The notes beneath the pieces were generated by a model. The model did not search any database. It was given only the letters and a program-made list of their open reading frames with translations, and was not told the DNA's origin. A stretch of 15,964 bases of DNA from positions 1-15,964 of the forward strand of contig CAZBLP010000048.1 in assembly GCA_964492825.1 (NCBI GenBank), given 5' to 3'. This DNA comes from CAZBLP01 sp964492825 (GTDB lineage: Bacteria; DYJV01). Both the position numbers and the translations under genes were made by a program. Of the stretch, positions 6,938 through 14,753 are shown piece after piece (within the stretch, counting starts at the first letter, position 1; the number at the start of each line of letters is the position of its first letter).

Positions 6938-6955
6938 GTTGACGTAAACGTTAAC
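6938..6955. promoter_or_regulatory. Near-perfect 18-bp palindrome, probable operator for the MerR-family regulator
   Basis: The half-sites GTTGACG (6938-6944) and CGTTAAC (6949-6955) around TAAA match at 6 of 7 pairs, and the flanking T/A of the centre also pairs. From memory, operators of LiuR-type MerR regulators of acyl-CoA catabolism have a similar TT-ACGT-centre-ACGT-AA shape, but I could not check this. It lies between the candidate -10 and the ribosome-binding site (AGGAGG 6964-6969), a position suited to repression. Confidence 0.55.
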
Positions 6956-6974
6956 ATGAAAAAAGGAGGAAATT

Positions 6975-8879
6975 ATGTTAGGAGCATTCGACCTTTTTCT
7001 TTTAAGCATTTCAATTTTTCTTTTCGGTCACGGGTTATTCAAAAGGTTTCAGTTATGGCAGCTTGGCAAATCAGAAAACAGATTTGATGATGCTGCTACC
7101 AGGGCAGGAGGTATTTTTCAAATAGGTTTTGGTCACACAAGATTATTCAGAGAAAAATTGCAAGGTTTTAGTCATTTTTTTATTTTTTATGCATGTTTAA
7201 TTCCATTTATTGTAATAATTATTGCACAAACTAATTTTACCTTGTCAAAACCAGTTGCAAATACTTTATCTTTATTTTTAGACCTATTAGGTTTGTCAGG
7301 TATTATTTGTTCAATTATTTTTTTTGTAAGAAGGCTAATAGTTAAAGATAAAGGTTTTGATACTAAAAATGAAGATTATATTTCATTAATAATAATTTTT
7401 GCAATCTACTGCTCAGGTTTCTTAGTCGAGGGAGCAAGGATTGCTATAATGGGTCCGGAATATTCAAAATTTTCTCCAATTGGCGGAATTATTTCACACT
7501 TTTTCCCTGCTTCTGCTGGTGTATTAAATGCAATATGGCAGATACATTTTATCATAGTTCTTCTTTTAATTGCATATATCCCTTATTCAAAAATGTTTCA
7601 CCTTATAACAGCCCCTTTAAATTTATATTTTAGAAATTTAAAGCCAAAAGGATATATAAGAACAGATGATTTGGAAGAGATGGAAGAGTTTGGTGTTAAT
7701 AATGCAGAGCAATTTACATGGAAGCAGCTTTTGGACCTTGATGCATGTGTAAGATGCGGAAGGTGTGCTGATAATTGTCCTGCTAATTTAACGGGAAAAC
7801 CTTTAAATCCAAAGGAAGTTATTCAGAAATTAAAAGTTTATATGGAAAATTACAATGAAGAAACAAAAGAAAGTATAGTGAATGAAGTTCTGTCAGAAGA
7901 TGAAATCTGGGCATGTACCACATGTATGGCATGTATGGAAAATTGTCCAATGATGATAGAGCATATTAATAAAATAGTTGATTTGAGACAATACCTTGTT
8001 CTTATGGAAAGTAAAATGAGCAATGAATTGCAACTTGCTTTTAGAAATATTGAAAACAACGGTAATCCATGGGGAGTTGGTCAGGCTAACAGAGCTGACT
8101 GGGCAGAAGGTTTGGATGTCCCTGTAATGGCGGAAGTTGAAGATAAAGAGCAGATAGAGTTTCTTTTCTGGCCAGGTTGTGCAGGTGCAGTTGACGACAG
8201 ATATAAAAAGGTTTCAGTTGCAATGGTTAATATTTTGAAAAAAGCAGGAATCAAGTTTGCAATTCTCGGAACAGAAGAAAAATGTTGCGGTGACCCTTTA
8301 AGAAAAGCAGGAAGTGAGTATCTTTTTCAAAATATCGCAAAAGAAAATATTGAAACAATGAACAATTACGGTGTTAAAAAAATTATTACAGCATGTCCTC
8401 ACTGTTTTAATACACTTGCCAAAGATTATAAAGATTTAGGCGGTAATTATGAAGTTATACATCATACACAGTTAATAAATGAATTAATAAGCCAAGGCAG
8501 ATTAAAAATAAATCAATCTTTAACCAAAAAGGTTATTTACCATGATTCCTGTTATCTTGGAAGATGGAATGACATTTATGACGAACCAAGAGAAATTTTA
8601 CAAAATATTAATGGTGTGGAATTATTGGAATTTGACAGAAATAAAACAAAAGGTTTCTGTTGCGGTGCAGGTGGCGGAAGAATGTTTATGGAAGAGACAA
8701 TAGGTGAGAGGATTAATAATGAAAGGGTTAAGCAGGGACTTGAGAAAAACCCTGAAATGTTTGCTACAGCCTGTCCATTCTGTCTTACAATGATTAGTGA
8801 TGGTATAAAAGAATTTAATAAAGAAGAAGAAATTAATGCAAAAGATATAGCAGAAATTGTTGATGAAAACTCAAATTAA
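6975..8879 (+). CDS. Membrane-bound ETF:menaquinone oxidoreductase-like protein (cytochrome b + 2[4Fe-4S] + two CCG domains)
   Basis: A 634-residue fusion that probably takes electrons from reduced ETF in the cytoplasm and passes them to menaquinone. Residues 1-220 form a NarI-like five-helix membrane domain (helices near 4-22, 66-85, 98-118, 135-155, 185-205) with histidines placed as haem b ligands (H54, H67, H191, H209 are candidates). A double 4Fe-4S ferredoxin domain follows: C258-C261-C264-C268P and C314-C317-C320-C324P. Two CCG (HdrB/GlpC-type) domains complete it, with CCG at 437-439 plus CPHC 474-477, and CCG at 562-564 plus CPFC 600-603. C402 and C526 complete the cysteine sets. All ligand cysteines are present. 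Proteins of this architecture occur with etfBA and acyl-CoA dehydrogenases in syntrophs and Geobacter, as here. The start has AGGAGG at 6964-6969. It is the first gene of the operon. HdrD/TmcBC-like roles are alternatives. Confidence 0.93.
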   Translation: MLGAFDLFLLSISIFLFGHGLFKRFQLWQLGKSENRFDDAATRAGGIFQIGFGHTRLFREKLQGFSHFFIFYACLIPFIVIIIAQTNFTLSKPVANTLSLFLDLLGLSGIICSIIFFVRRLIVKDKGFDTKNEDYISLIIIFAIYCSGFLVEGARIAIMGPEYSKFSPIGGIISHFFPASAGVLNAIWQIHFIIVLLLIAYIPYSKMFHLITAPLNLYFRNLKPKGYIRTDDLEEMEEFGVNNAEQFTWKQLLDLDACVRCGRCADNCPANLTGKPLNPKEVIQKLKVYMENYNEETKESIVNEVLSEDEIWACTTCMACMENCPMMIEHINKIVDLRQYLVLMESKMSNELQLAFRNIENNGNPWGVGQANRADWAEGLDVPVMAEVEDKEQIEFLFWPGCAGAVDDRYKKVSVAMVNILKKAGIKFAILGTEEKCCGDPLRKAGSEYLFQNIAKENIETMNNYGVKKIITACPHCFNTLAKDYKDLGGNYEVIHHTQLINELISQGRLKINQSLTKKVIYHDSCYLGRWNDIYDEPREILQNINGVELLEFDRNKTKGFCCGAGGGRMFMEETIGERINNERVKQGLEKNPEMFATACPFCLTMISDGIKEFNKEEEINAKDIAEIVDENSN

Positions 8880-8894
8880 GAAAGGAGTTGAAAA

Positions 8895-9587
8895 ATGAGA
8901 AAATTATTTTTCCTTTTAATGATAAATTTTTTGACAATAACATTTTTTACAAGTCTTAGTTTTGCAGATAATTGTTCAAAATGCCACAAAAAAGAAACTA
9001 TACAGTTTAAACAAAGTGTTCATGCATCTGAGATTGGATGTACGGATTGTCATAGCAATGCTGATACAAAGCATGGCAAGGGTTTTAAATCTGCTGTTAA
9101 TTGTATTGATTGTCATGATAAAATGGAGGGTGTGAAAAAAACTGTTCATGCAAAAGCTTTATTTAATAAAAAGCAAGGTGTTTTTATGTGTTATAAATGT
9201 CATGGCAAACATCTTATTTTACCTAAAAATAATCCTGATTCCAAAGTTAATTTATGCAATCTCAAAGATACATGTACATCTTGCCATACTGACATTAAAA
9301 AGACGTGGGGAAAATTTAGAATTTCTGCACATGAAAAATTTTTCACTGGTGACAAATACAATGATTCCAATTGCCTGAATTGTCACCATGGAGCTGTTGC
9401 ACATGGAGAGAAAAACTTAAATCCTTCATACTGCAATAAATGTCATAACATTGAAAGCAGTAAATTTCACACTCAGACAATTTCCAGTATAAGATGGTGG
9501 GATTTATTGGCTTTTCTATTTTTTATAGCTGTAATTTTATGTATTACTTCAAGATTCTATAAATTGATTAATAAAAAAAATCAGTAA
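8895..9587 (+). CDS. Seven-haem, membrane-anchored periplasmic cytochrome c
   Basis: A 230-residue multihaem cytochrome c. A signal peptide covers about residues 1-24 (FA-DN cleavage). Seven CXXCH haem-attachment motifs follow at 27-31, 49-53, 70-74, 99-103, 127-131, 160-164 and 180-184, with extra histidines available as distal ligands. One transmembrane helix at about 201-219 and a basic tail (KLINKKNQ) anchor it with the haem domain in the periplasm. It begins 15 bases after the ETF oxidoreductase (AAAGGAG at 8881-8887), so the two are almost certainly cotranscribed and probably form one electron path. In Tmc and Hmc complexes a multihaem cytochrome partners a NarI-like cytochrome b and a CCG protein; here the latter two are fused upstream. 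Its own partner, such as a terminal reductase or metal oxide, is not shown. Confidence 0.93.
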   Translation: MRKLFFLLMINFLTITFFTSLSFADNCSKCHKKETIQFKQSVHASEIGCTDCHSNADTKHGKGFKSAVNCIDCHDKMEGVKKTVHAKALFNKKQGVFMCYKCHGKHLILPKNNPDSKVNLCNLKDTCTSCHTDIKKTWGKFRISAHEKFFTGDKYNDSNCLNCHHGAVAHGEKNLNPSYCNKCHNIESSKFHTQTISSIRWWDLLAFLFFIAVILCITSRFYKLINKKNQ

Positions 9588-9604
9588 TAACAGATTGGAG
9601 AAAA

Positions 9605-10780
9605 ATGCCAGTTAAATCACCATTTTCAAACTTGAAAGTTCTTGATTTATCAAGGCTTCTACCTGGCCCATATTGCACTATGTTATTAGGTGATATGGGT
9701 GCGGAAGTTATAAAAATTGAAGATCCTTTTTTAGGTGATTATTTTCGTAACTGGCAGCCTTTAAAAAATAAAAACAGTGTATTTTTTATTGCTGTTAACA
9801 GAAATAAAAAATCAGTTACCTTAAATTTGAAAACAGAAAAGGGTAAAGAGATTTTTTACAAACTTGTAAAAGATGCGGATATAGTTGTTGAAAGTTTCAG
9901 ACCAGGTGTTGCCAAAAAACTTGGAGTTGATTTTGATACTTTAAAATCTATTAAAGATGATATTATTTACTGCTCTATTACAGGTTATGGTCAAAATACA
10001 GTTTTAAGTAAAAAAGCAGGGCACGATTTGAATTACCTTGCTTTATCAGGAATTTTAAGCCTTTCAGGTTGCAGAAATAAAAAACCTGCTGTTCTTGGTA
10101 TTCAGATTGCGGATATGGCAGGTGCGATTATTGGAATAATAGGTATTTTAACTGCTTTATATAACAGAGAAAAAGGTGTAAAAGCCCAATATATTGATGC
10201 TGCAATGTTGGATGGGCTATTCTCTTTTCTGTCAATGGTAGGTGGGAAATATTTTTCAGACAATTTAATTCCTGATATAGCTGATAATCTTTTTAATGGC
10301 GGTTTTGCCTGTTATAATATTTATGAAACCAAAGATAATAGATTTTTTACAGTTGCTGCTATTGAAGATAAATTTTGGAATAGATTCTGTGAAGTTATAG
10401 AAAAAGATGAGTGGAAAAAACTTAATACTGTAGAAGAAGAGCAGGGCAGGTTAATAGATGAATTAACAGATATATTTAAGCAAAAAACTTTTGATGAATG
10501 GAAAAAGATATTTGAAAATGAAGATATATGTGTTGAACCTGTTTTGAATTTGGAAGAATCTTTTAATCAGAGTTATGTTAAAGACAGAGAAATTACCTTT
10601 AAAATATCCAAATCAGTTGATGGAGAAACTCTGCATATTAAAAATCCATTGGAGATTTCTTCAATTGATTTTGATACAAGGTCGCATCCACAAATTGGTG
10701 AAAATACAGAAGAAATAATTTTAAAATTAGGTTATTCAAAAGAGGATTTACAAAAATTAAAAGAAGAAAGTATTATTTAA
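9605..10780 (+). CDS. CaiB/BaiF-family protein, probably alpha-methylacyl-CoA racemase
   Basis: A class III CoA-transferase fold protein of 391 residues, cytoplasmic. The N-terminal block DLSRLLPGPYCTMLLGDMGA (14-33) is typical of the family. Racemase-type residues appear to be present: GHDLNY (H140, D141), an Asp in QIADMAGA (D170) and a Glu in AAIEDKFW (E254), matching the His/Asp/Glu set known from bacterial alpha-methylacyl-CoA racemase. That argues against a formyl-CoA-transferase. The expected reaction is interconversion of 2R- and 2S-methylacyl-CoA, which lets branched or side-chain acids enter beta-oxidation. GGAG at 9597-9600 precedes the ATG, which lies 17 bases after the cytochrome gene. 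The regulator gene begins at the very next base after its stop codon. A CoA-transferase role for another acid cannot be excluded. Confidence 0.85.
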   Translation: MPVKSPFSNLKVLDLSRLLPGPYCTMLLGDMGAEVIKIEDPFLGDYFRNWQPLKNKNSVFFIAVNRNKKSVTLNLKTEKGKEIFYKLVKDADIVVESFRPGVAKKLGVDFDTLKSIKDDIIYCSITGYGQNTVLSKKAGHDLNYLALSGILSLSGCRNKKPAVLGIQIADMAGAIIGIIGILTALYNREKGVKAQYIDAAMLDGLFSFLSMVGGKYFSDNLIPDIADNLFNGGFACYNIYETKDNRFFTVAAIEDKFWNRFCEVIEKDEWKKLNTVEEEQGRLIDELTDIFKQKTFDEWKKIFENEDICVEPVLNLEESFNQSYVKDREITFKISKSVDGETLHIKNPLEISSIDFDTRSHPQIGENTEEIILKLGYSKEDLQKLKEESII

Positions 10781-11200
10781 ATGAAAACAGTTATAAAGTC
10801 ATTTACATTTGATGATGATGTAAAATATACTATTGGTGAGCTTGCAAAAAAATTGCAAACTACTCCCCGTACAATAAGATATTATGAAGAAATCGGATTA
10901 TTAAAGAAAGCTGACAGAAAAGATGGTGCACAGAGAATATATGATGAAGAAGATTATGTAAGGCTTAAATTTATAAAGAAAATTAAGTTGTTAGGCCTTA
11001 AATTATCTCAAATACAAGAGCTTGAGAAACTTTACAGGGGACATAAAGAAGATAAAAGCTATATACCAAGGCTCATTGAAATGTTTGATGAAAAGATTTT
11101 TGAAATTAATGAAAAGATAGCTAATTTACAAAGTTTAAAAGAAGATATTCTCAATTATAAAAAAAGGATACTTGAGAAGTTGCTTGAAGAGGAGAAATAG
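10781..11200 (+). CDS. MerR-family transcriptional regulator, acyl-CoA catabolism type
   Basis: A 139-residue MerR protein. The winged helix-turn-helix covers about residues 15-85, with the signature YTIGELAKKLQTTPRTIRYY (16-35) and then EEIGLL. The C-terminal half (about 95-138) is a charged, heptad-like coiled coil for dimerisation. There are no cysteines, so it is not a metal or redox sensor of the MerR/SoxR kind. Short cysteine-free members in catabolic operons include LiuR, which responds to acyl-CoA-type intermediates. It has an extra N-terminal segment of about 14 residues before the HTH, but no better start is visible. The ATG abuts the stop codon of the racemase gene without a clear Shine-Dalgarno sequence, so it is likely translated by coupling and at a low level. 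The palindrome at 6938-6955 is its most likely target, giving autoregulation of the operon. Confidence 0.92.
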   Translation: MKTVIKSFTFDDDVKYTIGELAKKLQTTPRTIRYYEEIGLLKKADRKDGAQRIYDEEDYVRLKFIKKIKLLGLKLSQIQELEKLYRGHKEDKSYIPRLIEMFDEKIFEINEKIANLQSLKEDILNYKKRILEKLLEEEK

Positions 11201-11222
11201 AAAATAAATTAGGAGGATATAA

Positions 11223-12404
11223 ATGGAAAAAGTGGTAATAGTTTCAGCTTGCAGAACAGCAATAGGTAATTTTAATGGTGCTTTGTCAGGTTTTTCAGCC
11301 ACAGAATTAGGCGCTATGGCAATAGAGGAAGCTATTAAAAGAGCTGGTATTGAAAAAAGCATGGTAGATGAAGTTATTATGGGCAATGTTTTACCATGTG
11401 GCCTTGGACAGAATCCAGGCAGACAGGCAATGATAAAAGCAGGACTGCCTATGGAAGGCGGTGCAATTACTGTAAATAAAGTATGCGGCTCAGGATTAAA
11501 ATCAGTTATGCTTGCAGAGCAGGCTATTAAATGTGGAGATGCTGATATAATAGTTGCAGGAGGTATGGAAAGTATGACCAATGCACCATACTATCTTGAT
11601 AAAGCGAGAAACGGCTACAGAATGGGTGCAGGTAAAATAGATGATCATATGGTGCATGACGGATTATGGGACGTTGTTAATGATTTTCATATGGGATACA
11701 CAGCAGAACTTATGAAAGATAAATTTAACATTTCAACTGATGAGATGAATGAATTTGCTGTTGCATCCAATGAAAAAGCTTTGTCTGCAATGGAATCAGG
11801 CAAATTTGACAAAGAAATTTTTCCAATAACTGTTCCACAGAGAAAAGCTGACCCAATTATTTTTAAAAAAGACGAAGGTCCAAGAAGAACATCTGTTGAT
11901 ATTATTTCAAAACTGAAACCTGCTTTTAAAAAAGGAGGAACTGTTAATGCTGGAAATGCATCAAAAATAAGTGATGGTGCAGCAGCAGTTGTAGTTATGT
12001 CAGAGAAAAAAGCAAAAGAATTGGGGTTAAAACCTTTAGCTACTATTGTTGCTCAAGGTGCTGCTGGTAAAGTTCTTGAAGAAGTTTTAGTTACTCCTAT
12101 CAGTTCTATACCGAAAGTTTGCAAAAAAGCAGGGATAAAAATTTCTGATATAGATTTACATGAAATAAATGAAGCATTTGCTGTAACTTCTGTTGCAATA
12201 GTAAAAGAGCTTGGTATTGATTTTGATAAGGTTAATGTACATGGTGGTGCTGTTGCTCTTGGTCATCCAATTGGTGCAAGTGGTGCAAGAGTTCTTGTTA
12301 CTTTAATACATGCAATGAAAGACAGAGGTGCAAGGTATGGGATGGCATCTCTATGTCTTGGTGGTGGAGAGGCAGTTTCATTATTAATTGAAAATTATGA
12401 ATAA
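11223..12404 (+). CDS. Acetyl-CoA C-acetyltransferase (thiolase), first of two
   Basis: A thiolase of 393 residues, the normal length. It cleaves 3-ketoacyl-CoA with CoA to acetyl-CoA and a shortened acyl-CoA (reversible). The catalytic set is complete: nucleophile C88 in KVCGSGLKS, NEAFA at 316-320, H348 in GHPIGASG and C378 in CLGGG. The HDGLWD motif (145-150) and HMGYTAE are typical of AtoB/acetoacetyl-CoA thiolases, so a short-chain substrate is likely. One departure is TPISSIP near 291-297, where most family members, and its neighbour, have a G-P-(I/V)-P-A type sequence. AGGAGG at 11211-11216 fixes the start. It lies 22 bases after the regulator gene and 17 bases before a second thiolase. 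Confidence 0.95.
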   Translation: MEKVVIVSACRTAIGNFNGALSGFSATELGAMAIEEAIKRAGIEKSMVDEVIMGNVLPCGLGQNPGRQAMIKAGLPMEGGAITVNKVCGSGLKSVMLAEQAIKCGDADIIVAGGMESMTNAPYYLDKARNGYRMGAGKIDDHMVHDGLWDVVNDFHMGYTAELMKDKFNISTDEMNEFAVASNEKALSAMESGKFDKEIFPITVPQRKADPIIFKKDEGPRRTSVDIISKLKPAFKKGGTVNAGNASKISDGAAAVVVMSEKKAKELGLKPLATIVAQGAAGKVLEEVLVTPISSIPKVCKKAGIKISDIDLHEINEAFAVTSVAIVKELGIDFDKVNVHGGAVALGHPIGASGARVLVTLIHAMKDRGARYGMASLCLGGGEAVSLLIENYE

Positions 12405-12421
12405 ATTTTTGGGAGGGGAAA

Positions 12422-13702
12422 ATGAAAGAAGTTGTAATAGTTTCAGCTTGTAGGACAGCAATAGGAAATTTTGGAGGTTCATTAAAGGATATACCAGTTG
12501 TTACATTGGGGGCAACTGTTATTAGAAATGTACTTGAAAGAGTTAATTTAAAACCGGTTTCTTCAGATAGTTTGAAAAATCTTGGGCCAGATTCTCTAAA
12601 AGGCGAATCTTGCAAAGTGGAAGATGAAAACTATAAATGGGATGATTCTTTTAAATCAGTTCAGGTAGATGAAGTTATAATGGGTAATGTTGTTCCTGCT
12701 GGACAGGGACAGAATACTGCAAGACAAGCTACAATTAAAGCGGGTCTTCCAAAAGAAGTAGGTGCTTTTACCATAAATAAAGTTTGTGCTTCAGGTATGA
12801 AAGCTGTTGCTCTTGGTTTTCAGGCTATTCAGGCAGGAGAAGCGGAAGTAGTAATTGCAGGTGGTATGGAAAATATGAGTCAGATTCCATTTGCCTTTCC
12901 AAAAGGTAGATGGGGTGCAAGAATGTTTAATGCAGAGATGGTTGATTTAATGGTTCACGATGGTTTGTGGGAAATTTTTTACGGCTATCACATGGGGGTT
13001 ACTGCTGAAAATATTGCTGAAAAATATGGAATTTCAAGAGAAGAACAGGATAAATTAGGTTTTGAAAGCCACAATAGAGCATTAAATGCAATAGAAAAGG
13101 GATTGTTTAAAGATGAAATAGTTCCTGTTGAAATTCCTCAAAGAAAAAAAGACCCAATTATTTTTGATACTGATGAAAGACCAATGAAAACAACTCTTGA
13201 AAAAATGGGAAAACTTCCTACTGTATTTAAAAAAGGAGGTACAGTTACTGCAGGCAATGCATCAGGAATTAATGATGCAGCAGCAGCACTTCTTTTAATG
13301 ACAAGAGAAAAAGCAGAAAGTCTTGGATTGGAAATACTTGCCACAATCAAAGGGTACGATTATGGGGCTATTGATCCAGCATACATGGGATTGGGGCCAA
13401 TTCCAGCAATTAAAAAACTTTTTAATAAACTTAACCTGACAATGAATGACATAGATTTAATAGAATTAAATGAAGCATTTGCATCTCAGGCTCTTGGCTG
13501 TATCAGAGAATTAAAGTGTGACCTTGAAAAGACCAATATTTACGGAAGCGGAATTTCACTTGGACACCCTATAGGTGCAAGTGGAGCAAGAATTTTAGTG
13601 ACATTAATCTATGGAATGAAGAGAAATAATTTGAAAAAAGGACTTGCATCACTTTGTATTGGCGGCGGACAAGGTGCTGCAATGGTAATTGAGAGAGACT
13701 GA
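12422..13702 (+). CDS. Acetyl-CoA C-acetyltransferase (thiolase), second of two, with a 34-residue insertion
   Basis: A 426-residue thiolase, paralogous to the preceding gene. Catalytic residues are C122 (KVCASGMKA), NEAFA 350-354, H382 (GHPIGASG) and C412 (CIGGG), so it should be active. Against its neighbour it carries about 34 extra residues between roughly 45 and 80, after the first helix and before VDEVIMGNV. The insert is hydrophilic, rich in Ser/Asp/Lys, and contains a short internal repeat (SDSLKN ... PDSLKG). The rest aligns without gaps except at the ends. GGGAGGGG directly upstream (12411-12418) supports the start, although it sits very close to the ATG. HDGLWE and HMGVTAE again point to the acetoacetyl-CoA thiolase group. 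The two may differ in chain length or in the direction favoured. Confidence 0.94.
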   Translation: MKEVVIVSACRTAIGNFGGSLKDIPVVTLGATVIRNVLERVNLKPVSSDSLKNLGPDSLKGESCKVEDENYKWDDSFKSVQVDEVIMGNVVPAGQGQNTARQATIKAGLPKEVGAFTINKVCASGMKAVALGFQAIQAGEAEVVIAGGMENMSQIPFAFPKGRWGARMFNAEMVDLMVHDGLWEIFYGYHMGVTAENIAEKYGISREEQDKLGFESHNRALNAIEKGLFKDEIVPVEIPQRKKDPIIFDTDERPMKTTLEKMGKLPTVFKKGGTVTAGNASGINDAAAALLLMTREKAESLGLEILATIKGYDYGAIDPAYMGLGPIPAIKKLFNKLNLTMNDIDLIELNEAFASQALGCIRELKCDLEKTNIYGSGISLGHPIGASGARILVTLIYGMKRNNLKKGLASLCIGGGQGAAMVIERD

Positions 13703-13785
13703 TTTAGTATAAACAAGGTTCAAAGCTGTAAACTTACAAATAAGAAGTAACTAAATTAATTCTTTTAGAAAAAAGGAGGTATAAA

Positions 13786-14634
13786 ATGGAAGTTAAAACT
13801 TTTGGTGTTGTGGGTGCCGGACAAATGGGTAACGGTATTGCTCAGGTAGCGGCACAGGCTGGAATGAATGTGATTATGAGAGATATTAAAGATGAGTTCG
13901 TTCAGAGAGGACTTAATACTATAACTAAGAATCTTGAAAGAGCTGTTAGCAAAGGCAGAATGAGTGAAGATGATAAAAATGCTATACTTGGAAGGATTAA
14001 AGGCACAACAGATATTAATGATTTTAAAGATGCTGATTTTGTAGTAGAAGCAGCTACTGAAAGAGAAGATTTAAAACTGAATATTTTCAGAGAATTAGAT
14101 GAAATTACAAAAGATGGCATTATTTTAGCATCAAATACAAGCTCAATTTCAATTACAAGAATTGCAGCTGCTACAAAGAGACCAGAGAAAGTTATAGGTA
14201 TGCATTTTATGAATCCTGTTCCTGTAATGAAATTAGTTGAAATTATCAGAGGACTTGCTACAAGTGATGAAACTTATAATATTACAAAAGAGTTAGCTGA
14301 AAAAATGGGTAAAACTTGTGCAGAAGCTCAAGATTATCCGGGATTTATTGCAAATAGAATACTACTTCCAATGATAAATGAAGCTATTTACTGTCTCTAT
14401 GAAGGTGTCGGAACGCCGGAAGATATTGATACTGTTATGAAACTTGGCATGAATCACCCAATGGGCCCTTTAACTCTTGCAGATTTAATTGGTCTTGATA
14501 CATGCCTTGCAATTATGAATGTATTGCATGAAGGACTTGGAGATTCAAAATATAGACCATGTCCGCTTCTTAAAAAATACGTTGATGCAGGGTTTCTTGG
14601 AAGAAAAACAGGTAGAGGATTTTATCAATATTAA
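13786..14634 (+). CDS. hbd: 3-hydroxybutyryl-CoA dehydrogenase (NAD-type)
   Basis: A single-domain 3-hydroxyacyl-CoA dehydrogenase of 282 residues, the standard Hbd length. It oxidises (S)-3-hydroxybutyryl-CoA to acetoacetyl-CoA. The Rossmann motif is GAGQMG at 10-15, and the acidic D33 at the end of the second strand favours NAD over NADP. The active-site segment GMHFMNPVPVMKLVEI (138-153) holds catalytic H140 and E152, with N117/S119 in SNTSS nearby. The C-terminal dimerisation domain has NHPMGPLTLADLIGLD (223-238) and ends GRGFYQY, as is usual. AAAAGGAGG (about 13772-13780) supports the ATG. The gap to the thiolase is 83 bases with no terminator, so it is probably in the same operon. Together with the thiolases and acyl-CoA dehydrogenase it covers butyryl-CoA to acetyl-CoA except for the hydratase. 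Confidence 0.95.
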   Translation: MEVKTFGVVGAGQMGNGIAQVAAQAGMNVIMRDIKDEFVQRGLNTITKNLERAVSKGRMSEDDKNAILGRIKGTTDINDFKDADFVVEAATEREDLKLNIFRELDEITKDGIILASNTSSISITRIAAATKRPEKVIGMHFMNPVPVMKLVEIIRGLATSDETYNITKELAEKMGKTCAEAQDYPGFIANRILLPMINEAIYCLYEGVGTPEDIDTVMKLGMNHPMGPLTLADLIGLDTCLAIMNVLHEGLGDSKYRPCPLLKKYVDAGFLGRKTGRGFYQY

Positions 14635-14657
14635 TATTTATATATGAAAATTATTTT

Positions 14658-14686
14658 GAATTTAGTGACTGGGATTAGAATTTAGT
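14658..14686 (+). repeat. Direct repeat GAATTTAGT, 20-bp spacing
   Basis: GAATTTAGT occurs at 14658-14666 and again at 14678-14686, exactly 20 bp apart, in the 119-base spacer before the acyl-CoA dehydrogenase gene. A TATAAT sequence follows at 14695-14700, but I see no matching -35 box. The repeat could be a tandem binding site or chance in AT-rich DNA. Confidence 0.3.
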
Positions 14687-14753
14687 ATTAATTATATAAT
14701 TTATTGTAATTTTTAAACTATTGATTATTGACTAAAAAATAAAGGAGTTAAAT

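Noticed and set aside
6939..6944. TTGACG as an alternative -35 box for the oxidoreductase operon
   Set aside because: The expected -10 position falls in the ribosome-binding site with no match, and the bases are better explained as part of the palindrome.
11135..11581. Minus-strand open frame across the regulator/thiolase junction, with similar frames opposite other genes
   Set aside because: These are antisense shadows of conserved coding sequence, low in complexity and without start signals.
13689..13713. TTGAGA and TATAAA as a promoter for the hbd gene
   Set aside because: The spacer is only 13 bp, too short for a sigma-70-type promoter.
14728..14733. TTGACT upstream of the acyl-CoA dehydrogenase gene as a -35 box
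   Set aside because: A -10 at the right distance would fall on the start codon.
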